Of a stretch of 64,000 nucleotides of DNA, positions 26,598-36,172 are shown in pieces. A program made the position numbers and the translations under genes. Position 1 is the first letter of the stretch. Each line of letters opens with the position of its first letter. The DNA is taken from contig NZ_CP045997.1 in assembly GCF_010233585.1 (NCBI RefSeq), forward strand, positions 3,311,779 through 3,375,778. Reading direction: 5' to 3'. The notes beneath the pieces were generated by a model that was not told the DNA's origin, searched no databases, and was given only the letters and a program-made list of their open reading frames with translations. The stretch comes from Spirosoma endbachense (lineage in GTDB: Bacteria; Bacteroidota; Bacteroidia; Cytophagales; Spirosomataceae).

Positions 26598-27752
26598 ATG
26601 AAAAATCAAATTCGCGTTCTTTCGCTTATCATCCTTATATTCTTCTTCATCAACTACCCGTATCAGGCATCAGCGCAGTCAGCACCGACCTCCCCTTACG
26701 TCATTATTGGCTACATTAGTGGAAATGGCTGGACAAAGAACCAGATTGAAGCTCGGAAACTTACTCACATCAATTATGCTTTTGCCGTTCCGGCCGCTAA
26801 TGGAGAACTGGCCCCATTGAGCGCCAAAGATGCCGAAAATCTGGCAACGCTAAACACGCTAAAAGCCGACAATAAAAACCTGAAAATTTTAATTTCCATC
26901 GGTGGCTGGGGCGGTTGCAAGTATTTTTCCGATGCAGCCCTCACTGAAGCATCCCGTCTCAAATTCGCGAAGAGCGCGGTTGCTTTGCTGAAAAAACACA
27001 AATTGGATGGCGTCGACATCGATTGGGAGTATCCCGACCAAATTGGCGATAATAACATCTTCCGGCCCGCCGACAAACAGAACTACACGCTCCTCTTTAA
27101 GGCCCTGCGTGAACGCCTGGACGAAGCAGGCAAGCAGGATAATCGCACAGGAGCCAATCACTATCTACTCACAACGGCTACTGGAGTCGATACCGCTTTC
27201 GTGAATCACACCGAGCTGGGCAAAGCACAGAAGTACCTGGATTACATCAACATCATGACGTATGATATCCATCATGGTAACGATAAAGTAACCGGCCACC
27301 ACAGCAATCTCTATCAGTCGAAAAAGGGGAACCAGTCGCGAAACAGCTCAGCCGATGGCGTCGACGGGCATATTAAAGCCGGTGTTCCGGCCAGCAAAAT
27401 CGTTCTGGGTCTTCCGTTTTATGGACGGGGCTGGGCTGAGGTTAACCCAAAGGATAACGGTCTCTACCAACCGTCAACGGGTAAGCACTCGTTCATTAGC
27501 TACGACGAACTGGCGGATAAATACATTGGTAAAAACGGCTTTGTTCGCTATTGGGACGACGACGCCAAAGCGCCCTACCTCTGGAATCCAACGACGCGAA
27601 CGTTCATTTCCTACGCAGACGAAGCGTCTTTCGAGCCAAAAATTGCTTATGTCAAGTCAAAACACCTCGCTGGTGTGATGTTCTGGGAATACATCTATGA
27701 TTTACACCAACAGAAACTCCTGAATAAATTGGTTAAGGATTTGGGCAAATAA
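26598..27752 (+). CDS. GH18 chitinase, secreted
   Basis: A 384-residue exported protein (signal peptide 1-26, YQASAQ). The GH18 signature D-G-V-D-I-D-W-E-Y-P lies at 137-146 with catalytic Glu144 and the supporting Asp140 and Asp142; other barrel strands are ISIGGWGG, YINIMTYDIHHG and GVMFWEYIYD. It should hydrolyse chitin or chito-oligosaccharides. No chitin-binding module is present. A divergent ROK regulator of NagC type lies upstream, which fits amino-sugar control. Confidence 0.93.
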   Translation: MKNQIRVLSLIILIFFFINYPYQASAQSAPTSPYVIIGYISGNGWTKNQIEARKLTHINYAFAVPAANGELAPLSAKDAENLATLNTLKADNKNLKILISIGGWGGCKYFSDAALTEASRLKFAKSAVALLKKHKLDGVDIDWEYPDQIGDNNIFRPADKQNYTLLFKALRERLDEAGKQDNRTGANHYLLTTATGVDTAFVNHTELGKAQKYLDYINIMTYDIHHGNDKVTGHHSNLYQSKKGNQSRNSSADGVDGHIKAGVPASKIVLGLPFYGRGWAEVNPKDNGLYQPSTGKHSFISYDELADKYIGKNGFVRYWDDDAKAPYLWNPTTRTFISYADEASFEPKIAYVKSKHLAGVMFWEYIYDLHQQKLLNKLVKDLGK

Positions 27753-27862
27753 CGGAAGCCATGCTGATCGACTATTTGCCCGTATGACCGGCAAACGGAG
27801 TGTTATGGTATACTTTAATTGCCAGAGGCTTTAGTATGAAGTTGTAGCCTTTACGTTAAACT

Positions 27863-29422
27863 ATGTTTCAGCTCCGATTGGCGGTCATCATCCTTTATAG
27901 CTTCCTGTTAGTTGCGTCCTGTCGGTCAACTTCGTCAAACGAAACGTCCAGTCCGGCTACCCCGCCGGTGGCCACTCAGCTTACGGGCAAGCAACTCAGT
28001 CAGAGCTACTGTGGGAGTTGTCACCAGTTTCCGGAACCGTCATTGCTCGATAAAGTAACCTGGCAACGGGGTGTCTTACCCCAGATGGCCTTACGGATGG
28101 GGCAATCGGGCAACTCGATGGCGGAATATATGCGCATTAGTCATGCCGATGAACTGACGCGGCTCATGGAAGCAAAGGTATTTCCCGAAACACCCTTACT
28201 CCACACCACCGATTGGCAAAAAATCGTTGATTATTATGCATCTGAAGCACCAGCAAAACTCCTACCACAACCCGCTCATACAGCTGTGCAGGTGGGCTTG
28301 CCGCTCTTTCAGGTGCAACAGTCGAAGCAGGCCATCGATGCATTCGTAACGCTTCTTCGCTTTGATTCAATTTCGCACCGTATCTGGGTTGGCGATGGAC
28401 GATCTAATCTATATGCCCTCAATCAGAATCTAATCCGGATGGATTCTGTGCATCTGGACAGTCCGGCAACCGATCTGCACCCTCAGTCGGATGGTAGTTT
28501 TGATCTGCTTACGGTAGGCGTATTAAACCCCAATGACCGGCAAATGGGAACATGGCGGCATTTCACGCAAACAGGTATCGTTCCTCCTGCCCTACTGAGC
28601 GGCTTGCAACGTCCCGTTCGGGCTATACCAACCGACCTGAACCGCGATGGGCTGGACGATGTAGTTATCTGCCAGTTCGGCAATCATTTAGGCAAGCTAA
28701 CCTGGCATGAACGACTGCCCGAAGGGTATCGTGAGCACGTACTTGATAGCCTGCCCGGCGCACGGCAACTTATTATTCGGGATCTTAATAATGACCAGTG
28801 GCCCGACATCATTGCCCTGCTCACTCAGGGCAATGAACAGGTTTCGGTTTATTATAATCAGCGAAATGGTCAATTCAGAAAAGAAACCGTTTTGCGTTTC
28901 CCGTCTGTTTATGGCTCCAGTGACCTTGCTGTGGCAGACGTTGATCACGATGGCGACCTGGACCTGATCTATACGAACGGCGACAATGCCGATTATTCCA
29001 TCGTACTGAAGCCCTACCACGGTATTCGTATTTTTCTGAACGACGGCCGATTTCACTTTCGACAGGCGTGGTTTTATCCGATGTATGGTGTAACGCAGAC
29101 CATTGTCCGGGATTTCGATCAGGATGGCGACGATGACATTGCTACAATTGCTCATTTCCCTGATTTTTCGCACCAGCCCAATGAAGGCTTCGTGTATTTC
29201 GAAAATCAGGGGAATCTACGTTTTTTGCCCCGAACATTCCCGGATGCAGAACGGGGTCGCTGGTTAATCATGGAGACTGGCGACGTGGATCAGGATGGTG
29301 ATGACGATATTCTGCTTGGCTCATTTTTCCGGCCAACCGGTCCCGAACACATGGACTTAATGAATCGCTGGAGAAAACCGGGAACGGGTATTCTGTTGCT
29401 CAAGAATAATCTAAAAAAGTAA
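27863..29422 (+). CDS. haem c lipoprotein with FG-GAP/VCBS repeats
   Basis: A 519-residue lipoprotein: lipobox LLVASC (Cys20), then a single c-type haem motif C50-G-S-C-H54 in a short cytochrome-like region (about 40-130). From about 255 on there are five calcium-binding-like FG-GAP blades: DLNRDGLDDV, DLNNDQWPDI, DVDHDGDLDL, DFDQDGDDDI and DVDQDGDDDI. The protein should sit on the outer membrane or in the periplasm. A role in electron transfer coupled to binding is inference. It follows the chitinase by 110 bases on the same strand. Confidence 0.8.
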   Translation: MFQLRLAVIILYSFLLVASCRSTSSNETSSPATPPVATQLTGKQLSQSYCGSCHQFPEPSLLDKVTWQRGVLPQMALRMGQSGNSMAEYMRISHADELTRLMEAKVFPETPLLHTTDWQKIVDYYASEAPAKLLPQPAHTAVQVGLPLFQVQQSKQAIDAFVTLLRFDSISHRIWVGDGRSNLYALNQNLIRMDSVHLDSPATDLHPQSDGSFDLLTVGVLNPNDRQMGTWRHFTQTGIVPPALLSGLQRPVRAIPTDLNRDGLDDVVICQFGNHLGKLTWHERLPEGYREHVLDSLPGARQLIIRDLNNDQWPDIIALLTQGNEQVSVYYNQRNGQFRKETVLRFPSVYGSSDLAVADVDHDGDLDLIYTNGDNADYSIVLKPYHGIRIFLNDGRFHFRQAWFYPMYGVTQTIVRDFDQDGDDDIATIAHFPDFSHQPNEGFVYFENQGNLRFLPRTFPDAERGRWLIMETGDVDQDGDDDILLGSFFRPTGPEHMDLMNRWRKPGTGILLLKNNLKK

Positions 29423-29537
29423 GCGTTTATAATTCCTGCCAGGCATTTAACACAGTAGATCTGGTGATTATACTGACATAGGGCTGTCACTCTTGTGCTG
29501 CAACTTTGTGTTTTTAATCGACTAAAGAGTTATAAAC

Positions 29538-29894
29538 ATGGCGAGCAAAACAGGTGTAAAAGAGGTAGTATCTGCGTTTATAACGGCACTCAACAATGAG
29601 AACTTTGATGAGGCCCATAACTGGATTAGCGATGATCTGACGTTCGTGGGTGTCTTAGGCACTCGCCAGGGCGGGGATACCTATATCGAGGACATGAAAA
29701 AAATGAGACTGAAATACACCATCCAGAAAGTCTTCGTAGACGAACAGGACGTCTGCCTGTGGTATGAGATCGATATGTCTGGAGTTAAGGTTTTAAGCTC
29801 CGGCTGGTATCAGGTCGAGAACGGGAAAATTACGCAGTTCAAGGTGCTTTTTGACCCACGGCCCGTTCTGGAGGCAGCAGCAAAAAAAAGCTGA
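29538..29894 (+). CDS. SnoaL/NTF2-like protein
   Basis: A 118-residue cytoplasmic protein with the cone-shaped NTF2 fold: opening helix VKEVVSAFITALNNENFDEAHNWISDDLTFVGVLG, then ARQGGDTYIEDMKKM-like middle and DVCLWYEIDMSGVKVLSSGWYQVENGKITQFKVLFDP. SnoaL-like members are isomerases, hydrolases or ligand-binding proteins; no catalytic set can be named here. A strong hairpin follows before convergent manA. Confidence 0.8.
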   Translation: MASKTGVKEVVSAFITALNNENFDEAHNWISDDLTFVGVLGTRQGGDTYIEDMKKMRLKYTIQKVFVDEQDVCLWYEIDMSGVKVLSSGWYQVENGKITQFKVLFDPRPVLEAAAKKS

Positions 29895-29926
29895 GGCAAA
29901 GTTTTTCGCCAAAACAGCAGTGTATA

Positions 29927-29967
29927 AAAACAGGGGCAGAGACATATCGTGTCTCTGCCCCTGTTTT
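29927..29967. terminator. bidirectional hairpin, 18-bp stem
   Basis: Perfect arms 29927-29944 and 29950-29967 with a 5-nt loop between the convergent SnoaL-like gene and manA. The arms end in A4 and T4, so a short U-run is built into the stem in both directions. Confidence 0.85.
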
Positions 29968-30001
29968 ATCTCAGGCTAGATTCTATCTTTTTGCACGTCA
30001 A

Positions 30002-30982
30002 CTACGGCACATAGGTTTCCAGAACCGTCATCGACCCATCGGGAACGAGTGTAACAATATCGACAGAGGCCGGAATGAGTGCACACTGGCCCATTTTGAG
30101 GGGTGTACTATAGCCTCCTTTCGTCTCAATGGTCAGCGAACCATCAACACAGATCAAGACCACAAATGAGTCGATATGCGTATAATCGTGCTCTACCTCT
30201 TCATCGAAATTGAGCACGTTCGTAACGAAATAATCACTCGCTACGGTGTTTACACTTTCGTTAAGTTTCTTTTCGTATTGCGTTTTGTAGTGATCGTAAT
30301 GGTGGTAATCGATCGCATCGACCGCCAGTTCAGTATGGAGTTCGCGCTTCTGGCCCGTCGTAGCGTCGACTCGATCGAAATCATAAATTCGATACGTGGT
30401 ATCGGACGTCTGCTGAATTTCGGCCAACAGAAGCCCTTTGCCGATGTAGTGAACGCGACCAGCCGGCAGAAAAAATACGTCGCCCGGTTTGGCTGGTTCG
30501 ATGTTCAGAATATTCTGAATGGTGTTGTCAGCGACGGCTTTAACATACTCGTCTTTTGTCACTTCCCGATTAAAGCCCGAATTGAGTTTCGCACCTTCAT
30601 CGGCCTGCATGATATACCACATCTCGGTTTTGCCGAAACCGCTCTTGCGCCTGGCTGCCAATTCATCATCTGGATGCACCTGAATCGAAAGGTCATCATT
30701 CGCGTCAATGAACTTGATCAACAAAGGAAAACGGTTGCCGTAGGTATCGTAAACATGTTTTCCGACCAGTTCACCTTTGTATTGCTCCACTAACTCGCGA
30801 AGGGATTTTCCCTGCAAAACGCCTTCTTTTACAATGGACACATTACCTTCTACATCAGAAACTTCCCAGGTTTCACCACAATTTGGCAGTGGCGAAAAGT
30901 CTTTCCCCAAAATGGTATTTATTTTCTGTCCACCCCAGATTTTGTCTTTAAAAATGGTCTCGAATGTAAGAGGATATAGCAT
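30002..30982 (-). CDS. manA: mannose-6-phosphate isomerase, class I
   Basis: A 326-residue cupin enzyme that interconverts mannose 6-phosphate and fructose 6-phosphate. Zinc ligands lie in SIQVHPDDELA and EMWYIM, and the arginine/His segment is FFLPAGRVHYIG; a C-terminal cupin follows. I start at ATG 30982 (MLYPLTFETIFKDKIWGG), which matches the family; the longer frame to 31078 adds an unlikely basic tail. It would feed mannose released by the GH92 enzyme at 36785 into glycolysis, or supply mannose 6-phosphate for glycans. Confidence 0.92.
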   Translation of the reverse strand: MLYPLTFETIFKDKIWGGQKINTILGKDFSPLPNCGETWEVSDVEGNVSIVKEGVLQGKSLRELVEQYKGELVGKHVYDTYGNRFPLLIKFIDANDDLSIQVHPDDELAARRKSGFGKTEMWYIMQADEGAKLNSGFNREVTKDEYVKAVADNTIQNILNIEPAKPGDVFFLPAGRVHYIGKGLLLAEIQQTSDTTYRIYDFDRVDATTGQKRELHTELAVDAIDYHHYDHYKTQYEKKLNESVNTVASDYFVTNVLNFDEEVEHDYTHIDSFVVLICVDGSLTIETKGGYSTPLKMGQCALIPASVDIVTLVPDGSMTVLETYVP

Positions 30983-31147
30983 GATGTACTTGAGAAATGT
31001 ATAATGAACAATGAAGAATAACTCCAAAGAACGGCATTTGTTACCGTCTGTATGTATTTTTAAAGGTAGTTTTTTCAATACATAAGCCCAACAAATGCGG
31101 AGCTGTTACTTTCTCCACGCTCATTGGGCCTATGCATGTAGTCAATT

Positions 31148-32512
31148 TTATTCCCGTGCCGATGCCTTAAATACGCCAACCTCAGCCAGTTGAACAGGGC
31201 CATTTGCGTTGGTAATGAACAGTCTGAGTTTCGATGATTTCACCTCAGGGAACCGCAGAAGACGCTTATAACCTACAGTCGTGAAAGTCTGGAGGGGTTG
31301 CCAATCGGTGCCATTCCAATACTCAACCCGGCCGCTAGCCACCCGCTGGCCAGTGGCGATGTTCTCCTGAATCGACATCCGATCGAAGGATTTTTCCGAT
31401 CCAAGCTCAATAATCAATGGCTGGTTAGCCGACACGGTTAAGAAGGTATTCAGTTGTTTATCGGTCAGCTTAGGCTGTTTAGCCACCAGATTGGTTTTGA
31501 ATGTCTCGTCCAGAATGCTCCGGAATTCCCGCAGGCTGGCAATATCTGGCTCCGAAAACAACCCATCCCGATTCGGTGGTACGTTGAGCAACAGGAGGCT
31601 GTTCCGCCCAACGGACTGATAATACAGGCTTACCAGATTCTTACCCGACCGTACCTTAGCGTCTTCAGCAGCATGATAAAACCAACCCGGACGTATCGAT
31701 ACATCGGTCTCGGCTGGTACCCATTGTTTACCCGTTGCATCGCCCCGGTTCAGGTATTTTGAGTCTGCCTTACCCGGAGCCAGCCCTTCGGTATTGATGG
31801 TCGACCAGCAGGTTTCACCCGCATTTCCTGCTTCGTTACCTACCCACCGAACATCCGGCCCTGCATCCGAAAACATCACAGCATTGGGCTGTAATTCACG
31901 AACCAGAGCCCAGTAACCCGCAAAATCGTAGGTCATGTCTTTAGCGTTTTCACCCTTAGCACCATCAAACCAGACCTCCGAAATGGGGCCGTAGTTCGTC
32001 AGCAGTTCGCGCAGCTGGCTTTTGTAATAATCATTGTATGAGGCCGTTCCGTAACGCGGCTCATGGCGGTCCCAGGGCGAAAGATACACCCCAAACTTCA
32101 ACCCAAATTCGCGGCAGGCATCAGCTACTTCCCGGACAACATCCCCTTTCCCGTTCTTCCAGGGGCTGTTTTTAACCGAATGCTCCGTCATTTTCGATGG
32201 CCACAGGCAAAATCCATCGTGGTGCTTGGCAGTAATAATAGCCATCTTGAAACCCGCATCCTTCAGTGCTTTAATCCACTGCCGGGCATCGAGTTTAGTT
32301 GGATTAAAGATGCTGGGACTTTCGGTGCCATCACCCCATTCCTTGTCGGTATAGGTGTTGACAGTGAAATGCAGAAAGGCCGTTGTTTCAAGGGGTTGCC
32401 AGGCAAGCTGGCGGGCAGATGGACGGGGTAACGCAGGACTGGTTTGCGCCTGGCATACCGTTTCGAATAGCAGGCTGATCAAAAACAAGCCCACACGACA
32501 TACTGGTGTCAT
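31148..32512 (-). CDS. GH29 alpha-L-fucosidase, secreted
   Basis: A 454-residue exported protein (signal peptide ending ETVCQAQ). The GH29 barrel shows FLHFTVNTYTDKEWGDG, FKMAIITAKHHDGFCLWPS, FGVYLSPWDRHEPRYG and the nucleophile in SEVWFDGAKG (Asp183). A discoidin-like F5/8 type C module (about 350-450) follows, for sugar binding. It removes terminal alpha-fucose from glycans. The gene lies between manA and the quinohaemoprotein dehydrogenase, all on the minus strand. Confidence 0.92.
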   Translation of the reverse strand: MTPVCRVGLFLISLLFETVCQAQTSPALPRPSARQLAWQPLETTAFLHFTVNTYTDKEWGDGTESPSIFNPTKLDARQWIKALKDAGFKMAIITAKHHDGFCLWPSKMTEHSVKNSPWKNGKGDVVREVADACREFGLKFGVYLSPWDRHEPRYGTASYNDYYKSQLRELLTNYGPISEVWFDGAKGENAKDMTYDFAGYWALVRELQPNAVMFSDAGPDVRWVGNEAGNAGETCWSTINTEGLAPGKADSKYLNRGDATGKQWVPAETDVSIRPGWFYHAAEDAKVRSGKNLVSLYYQSVGRNSLLLLNVPPNRDGLFSEPDIASLREFRSILDETFKTNLVAKQPKLTDKQLNTFLTVSANQPLIIELGSEKSFDRMSIQENIATGQRVASGRVEYWNGTDWQPLQTFTTVGYKRLLRFPEVKSSKLRLFITNANGPVQLAEVGVFKASARE

Positions 32513-32612
32513 AGAGTCAAAAAAAAAGTAGAGCGGTTTTGTATGAACTACAAAGAAGCCAATAAATTCAGTGTGATGAGGCTTCTTCCCGGAAAAAACA
32601 ATTTACCGCATC

Positions 32613-34724
32613 CTACGGCAGCGCAAAGGCCACATACCTGTCGCCAGACTTCGTATTCAACTTGCCGCCCCCACAGGCAATAACTACGAACTGTTTTCCT
32701 TTGATCGAGTACGTGCTGGGCGAGGCATAACCAGCTGCGGGTAACTTTGTCTGCCACAGTTGCTTACCCGTCTTTACATCAAACACCCGAAACTGCTCAT
32801 CACGACTGGCAGCAATAAAAAGCAGTTTACTGGCCGTAACCAATGGTCCACCGTAATTATCCGTCCCGGTCAGCGGAATACCCCGCTTTGTCAGTTCCGG
32901 ATACTCACCCAAGGGCACCTGCCAACGACGATCGCCCGTATTCAGGTCAATAGCGGTCAGCGTTCCCCAGGGCGGGGTGCTGACAGGGTATCCATTGGCG
33001 TCATACCATCGATTATAACCCGTGTGCTGATATGGAACGTCGGTCTGCTGAGTCGTTGCCACCGTCGATTGCACAGCTTTCTGATCCAGAAAGTCGATAA
33101 TTGCTTTCCGTTCTGCTTCGGGTAGGTGCCCAAAAGAAGGCATCATACCGCGTCCTTTCAACAATAGTTGATTAATCTGCCCGTCGGAAAGTCGTTTATC
33201 GATGGCAATAAGCGACGGATAGGAACCATCGTGATTACCGCGACGGTCGGCTCCATGACAGGCGGCACAACGAAGGCTATACAATTTTGCCCCGGTCAAT
33301 GCGCTTCCACCGGTATTCTGTTCCCGCTTCACTAACGATGTATAGACCGGAATCTCCTTCGACGGAACATAGAGGGTTCCTTCTGGATCCGTAGCCGCTC
33401 CACCCCATTGTCCACCCCCATCCGTACCGGGGAAAAACACGGTCATATCCTGCGTAAGCGGAATGTAGGCTTTCCCAGTATGCCCTTTTCGCAGGACAGT
33501 AAAAAGTGAATCGCGGTTAGCCGCGAATGAATTAAAGTCTTTGTCGGTGAACGACTGCCGGGAAAAATACGGCTTTACCGGAATTGGCTGTGTTGGACTC
33601 AGTTGTTCACCGGCTATGGCCTGCTGAGAAACGGCCTGTTCATTGATCGGAAATAGTGGCTTGCCCGTTACCCGATCAAAGACGAAAACATAACCTTGTT
33701 TGGTGATCTGAGCCACCGCATCGATGCGCTTGCCGTTCTGCACAATCGTGAGCAGATTGGGCGGTGCGGGCGGATCTCGGTCCCAAACGTCATGGTGAAC
33801 GAGCTGATAATGCCAGAGCCGTTTGCCCGTACTGGCGTCCAGAGCCAGCAGGCAGTTGGCAAACAGGTTATTCCCTTTCCGGTTGCCGCCGTAAAAATCA
33901 TAAGCAGCAGAGCCAGTCGGTATATAAACGATGCCACGCTGGCGGTCAATGGCCATTCCGGCCCAGGCATTTGCCCCGCCAATGTGCTGCCGGGCCGGTT
34001 GGGGTGACCACGTTTCATAACCAAACTCGCCAGCTTGTGGAATCGTATGAAATGTCCAGACTAGCTTCCCCGTTCGTGTATCGTAAGCCCGAACGTCGCC
34101 CAGTAAGGCGGTTTCGCTTTCGGCCACTCGTACGCCAACAATTATGAGGTCTTTGAAAATTGTGTTGGGTGTATTTGACAGCACATAATTGTCGGCACCG
34201 GGTCGCTCAATGCCTTTTTTGAGATCGATACGTCCCTGCTCACCGAACGATTCAATCGGTTTGCCGGTACGGGCATCGAGCGCATAGAGCCCCCTACCGG
34301 CACCAAAAAAAATGCGATTGTCTGCATTCGGTGAACCGTTGGTCCAGTAGGTTACACCACGGCTCGTTGTTCCGCCGTTATCGCTGATGCTCGTCTTCCA
34401 GCGTTCCTGGCCGGTTGCCGCATCCAGTGCAAATGCCTGCGTATTCGCCGAAACACCATACAATGTACCATCAATAACAATAGGGTTGCATTGCATCTGA
34501 GTACGATTCAGCACCGTATCGGCTCCGCCCGATGAATATGTCCAGGCTATTCGAAGCTGATTGACATTCTGCGGGTCGATTTGAGTAAGCGGGGAGTAAT
34601 GACTGCGGGTGCCGTCACCATTATATTCGGCCCAGTTGGTATCAGGAGTAGGCTCAAGCCGAAACTGGTTTCCCAGGAAAACAAAAGCGCCAATAGTCAG
34701 TGCAGACAGTAGCAGGTGTTTCAT
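32613..34724 (-). CDS. PQQ-dependent dehydrogenase with inserted cytochrome c domain
   Basis: A 703-residue periplasmic protein with an N-terminal signal or anchor (1-21). The eight-bladed quinoprotein propeller is marked by WAEYNGDGTRSHYSPLTQI and repeated G-x-x-x-W-x-x-x segments such as LDAATGQERWKTSI and YDTRTGKLVWTFHTIP; HHDVWDRDPPAPP lies near the cofactor. A c-type haem domain is inserted late in the chain: C486-A-A-C489-H490 and an axial Met in GRGMMPSFGHLP. It likely oxidises a sugar or alcohol and passes electrons to the respiratory chain. The substrate is unknown. Downstream GH29 is 100 bases away. Confidence 0.88.
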   Translation of the reverse strand: MKHLLLSALTIGAFVFLGNQFRLEPTPDTNWAEYNGDGTRSHYSPLTQIDPQNVNQLRIAWTYSSGGADTVLNRTQMQCNPIVIDGTLYGVSANTQAFALDAATGQERWKTSISDNGGTTSRGVTYWTNGSPNADNRIFFGAGRGLYALDARTGKPIESFGEQGRIDLKKGIERPGADNYVLSNTPNTIFKDLIIVGVRVAESETALLGDVRAYDTRTGKLVWTFHTIPQAGEFGYETWSPQPARQHIGGANAWAGMAIDRQRGIVYIPTGSAAYDFYGGNRKGNNLFANCLLALDASTGKRLWHYQLVHHDVWDRDPPAPPNLLTIVQNGKRIDAVAQITKQGYVFVFDRVTGKPLFPINEQAVSQQAIAGEQLSPTQPIPVKPYFSRQSFTDKDFNSFAANRDSLFTVLRKGHTGKAYIPLTQDMTVFFPGTDGGGQWGGAATDPEGTLYVPSKEIPVYTSLVKREQNTGGSALTGAKLYSLRCAACHGADRRGNHDGSYPSLIAIDKRLSDGQINQLLLKGRGMMPSFGHLPEAERKAIIDFLDQKAVQSTVATTQQTDVPYQHTGYNRWYDANGYPVSTPPWGTLTAIDLNTGDRRWQVPLGEYPELTKRGIPLTGTDNYGGPLVTASKLLFIAASRDEQFRVFDVKTGKQLWQTKLPAAGYASPSTYSIKGKQFVVIACGGGKLNTKSGDRYVAFALP

Positions 34725-34737
34725 GCAACGAAAAATG

Positions 34738-34795
34738 TCTAGACTTGTAAGGTTCGTCTAGACCTATAAGGTTTCCAAAACCTTATAGGTCTAGA
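34738..34795 (-). terminator. hairpin with a third partial arm
   Basis: Perfect 18-bp arms (34757-34774, 34778-34795) with a 3-nt loop end the 34783-36051 gene; the right arm covers its stop codon. A further partial copy of the left arm lies at 34738-34755 (TCTAGACTTGTAAGGTT), so a second, weaker stem is possible. Minus-strand T-run TTTTT lies just beyond (34731-34735). Confidence 0.8.
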
Positions 34796-36051
34796 TTTTG
34801 AAAACGGGCAAATTTTACGGCTCCTGTTCCCAGAAATCCGAAACGCAGTCCGACGACCTGTCCAACCTCACCACTTTCGTTGCCCTGATAAACCAGTCGA
34901 TCGTTGACGTAGACAGAAGCCTTTTTCCCATTGACCTCGTATCGAACAAGCACCCAACGGCTGAAATCTACCCCTAAACCAGACAAATCGGTGGTCTGAC
35001 CACTAACTATCGTGTTCCCTGTCACCAGTCGCAGTTCGCCCACACAACCCGGCACTGATAACGGAATTCGATGGAACCCAGTTGAACATAACAGCGCTAT
35101 GCTAACGGGCTGGCAAACCGCTTTCCCCTGGCTAAATGTGCTTCGTACGGCTGTTTCAAACACAAAATGCTTTCCATCGACGATCCCTGTACTATCGACC
35201 ATAAACAGATTTGTTTCGGGTACCTCACCTGTTAGTGATACACCAACTGTCTGTAGGTCGGCTGGCGTAATCGATATCTCGCCCGACTTTTTAACCGTGT
35301 TTGCACGAAGATAGAGTGGAATCGGCTCCCGATCGACAGTGCCAAGCCAACCTGCTGAAGCAACAAAAACATCATGTTCCCGCACGATCGAATCGTTCAG
35401 AACCAATTTAGCCCGATAATAACCGGGATAATAATAAGTACTGGTGTACGTATGACCTGCTTTATCGACACGGGCACGGAGCCTGGGGTCCCAGCTTTGC
35501 TGAATAAAAACGCTATCGGCATTGGAGTCGGTCGCATCATACTGAAAAATAACCGTGTTGGGTGCACCTTTTGCCACCGGGCGGCTCACGAACGACACCG
35601 GGCCATACCGCAGGGTAGTATCCCGCTGGCGATATGCCCATACGATGCAAATAACCACTAGTAAACCCAGCAATGATCCCGTCAGCCAGCGCCCGATGGC
35701 AGGGCGAGGGATGACGGGCAACACCGTTGGTTCTGGCAAAGGCTCTTTCTGAGGTTCAGGAATACCTATGGATTGGCTGCTGGTGTCCTTTTGCCGGAAA
35801 GATCGCCAGCTGTCATATCCAACAAAACGAGCGACGGTATCGAGGGTAGTGGGTGTAGGTACACTGTCGTAGCGTATGCGCCCCCAAAGCCGCTTTAGCG
35901 TGCTGACGCTTAACGACACACCCGTTTCGGCCAGGATCAGCTCGCTAAGTTGCTCAAAGTCGCGGTTCTGCCAGTGTTCACTATCGCCCCAGCCAACTTT
36001 CTGTTCTACCAGCCGACGGCAACGTATCCAAGTATCCTCTTCAGAAATCAT
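34783..36051 (-). CDS. membrane protein: HTH-like N-terminus, one membrane helix, PKD and LamG-like C-terminus
   Basis: A 422-residue protein. Residues about 25-85 ([54 protein letters not shown]) look like a helix-turn-helix of the lambda-repressor type, a cytoplasmic module I know from other Bacteroidota proteins. One membrane helix follows (about 126-143, [16 protein letters not shown]). Outside are a PKD-like domain (about 155-235) and a concanavalin A/LamG-like domain (about 245-420, [28 protein letters not shown]). The layout suggests a membrane-anchored regulator that senses an external sugar, but DNA binding is unproven. It is the gene upstream of the PQQ dehydrogenase. Confidence 0.7.
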   Translation of the reverse strand: MISEEDTWIRCRRLVEQKVGWGDSEHWQNRDFEQLSELILAETGVSLSVSTLKRLWGRIRYDSVPTPTTLDTVARFVGYDSWRSFRQKDTSSQSIGIPEPQKEPLPEPTVLPVIPRPAIGRWLTGSLLGLLVVICIVWAYRQRDTTLRYGPVSFVSRPVAKGAPNTVIFQYDATDSNADSVFIQQSWDPRLRARVDKAGHTYTSTYYYPGYYRAKLVLNDSIVREHDVFVASAGWLGTVDREPIPLYLRANTVKKSGEISITPADLQTVGVSLTGEVPETNLFMVDSTGIVDGKHFVFETAVRSTFSQGKAVCQPVSIALLCSTGFHRIPLSVPGCVGELRLVTGNTIVSGQTTDLSGLGVDFSRWVLVRYEVNGKKASVYVNDRLVYQGNESGEVGQVVGLRFGFLGTGAVKFARFQNLDL

Positions 36052-36143
36052 TATTAATCAGTGTGAACGCACTTGAATAAACATGAACAACACCTGCTTA
36101 CCTCACTTCAATAATGGCAGAACACCTTTGTGAGGTTCTTAAA

Positions 36144-36172
36144 CAAAGATAAACAAAATGAACGCAAAGCAA
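36144..36172 (-). promoter_or_regulatory. promoter of the HTH-membrane protein gene
   Basis: Read on the minus strand, TTG (36170-36172), 18 bases, TATCTTTG (36144-36151). It fits the Bacteroidota consensus and would start transcription near 36138, leaving a leader of about 87 bases. The -33 part lies within the first codons of the divergent DUF2911 gene. Confidence 0.55.

Noticed and set aside
30176..30793. 205-residue open frame on the plus strand within manA
   Set aside because: It is opposite the zinc- and substrate-binding parts of manA, with no recognisable domain or promoter. Antisense shadow.
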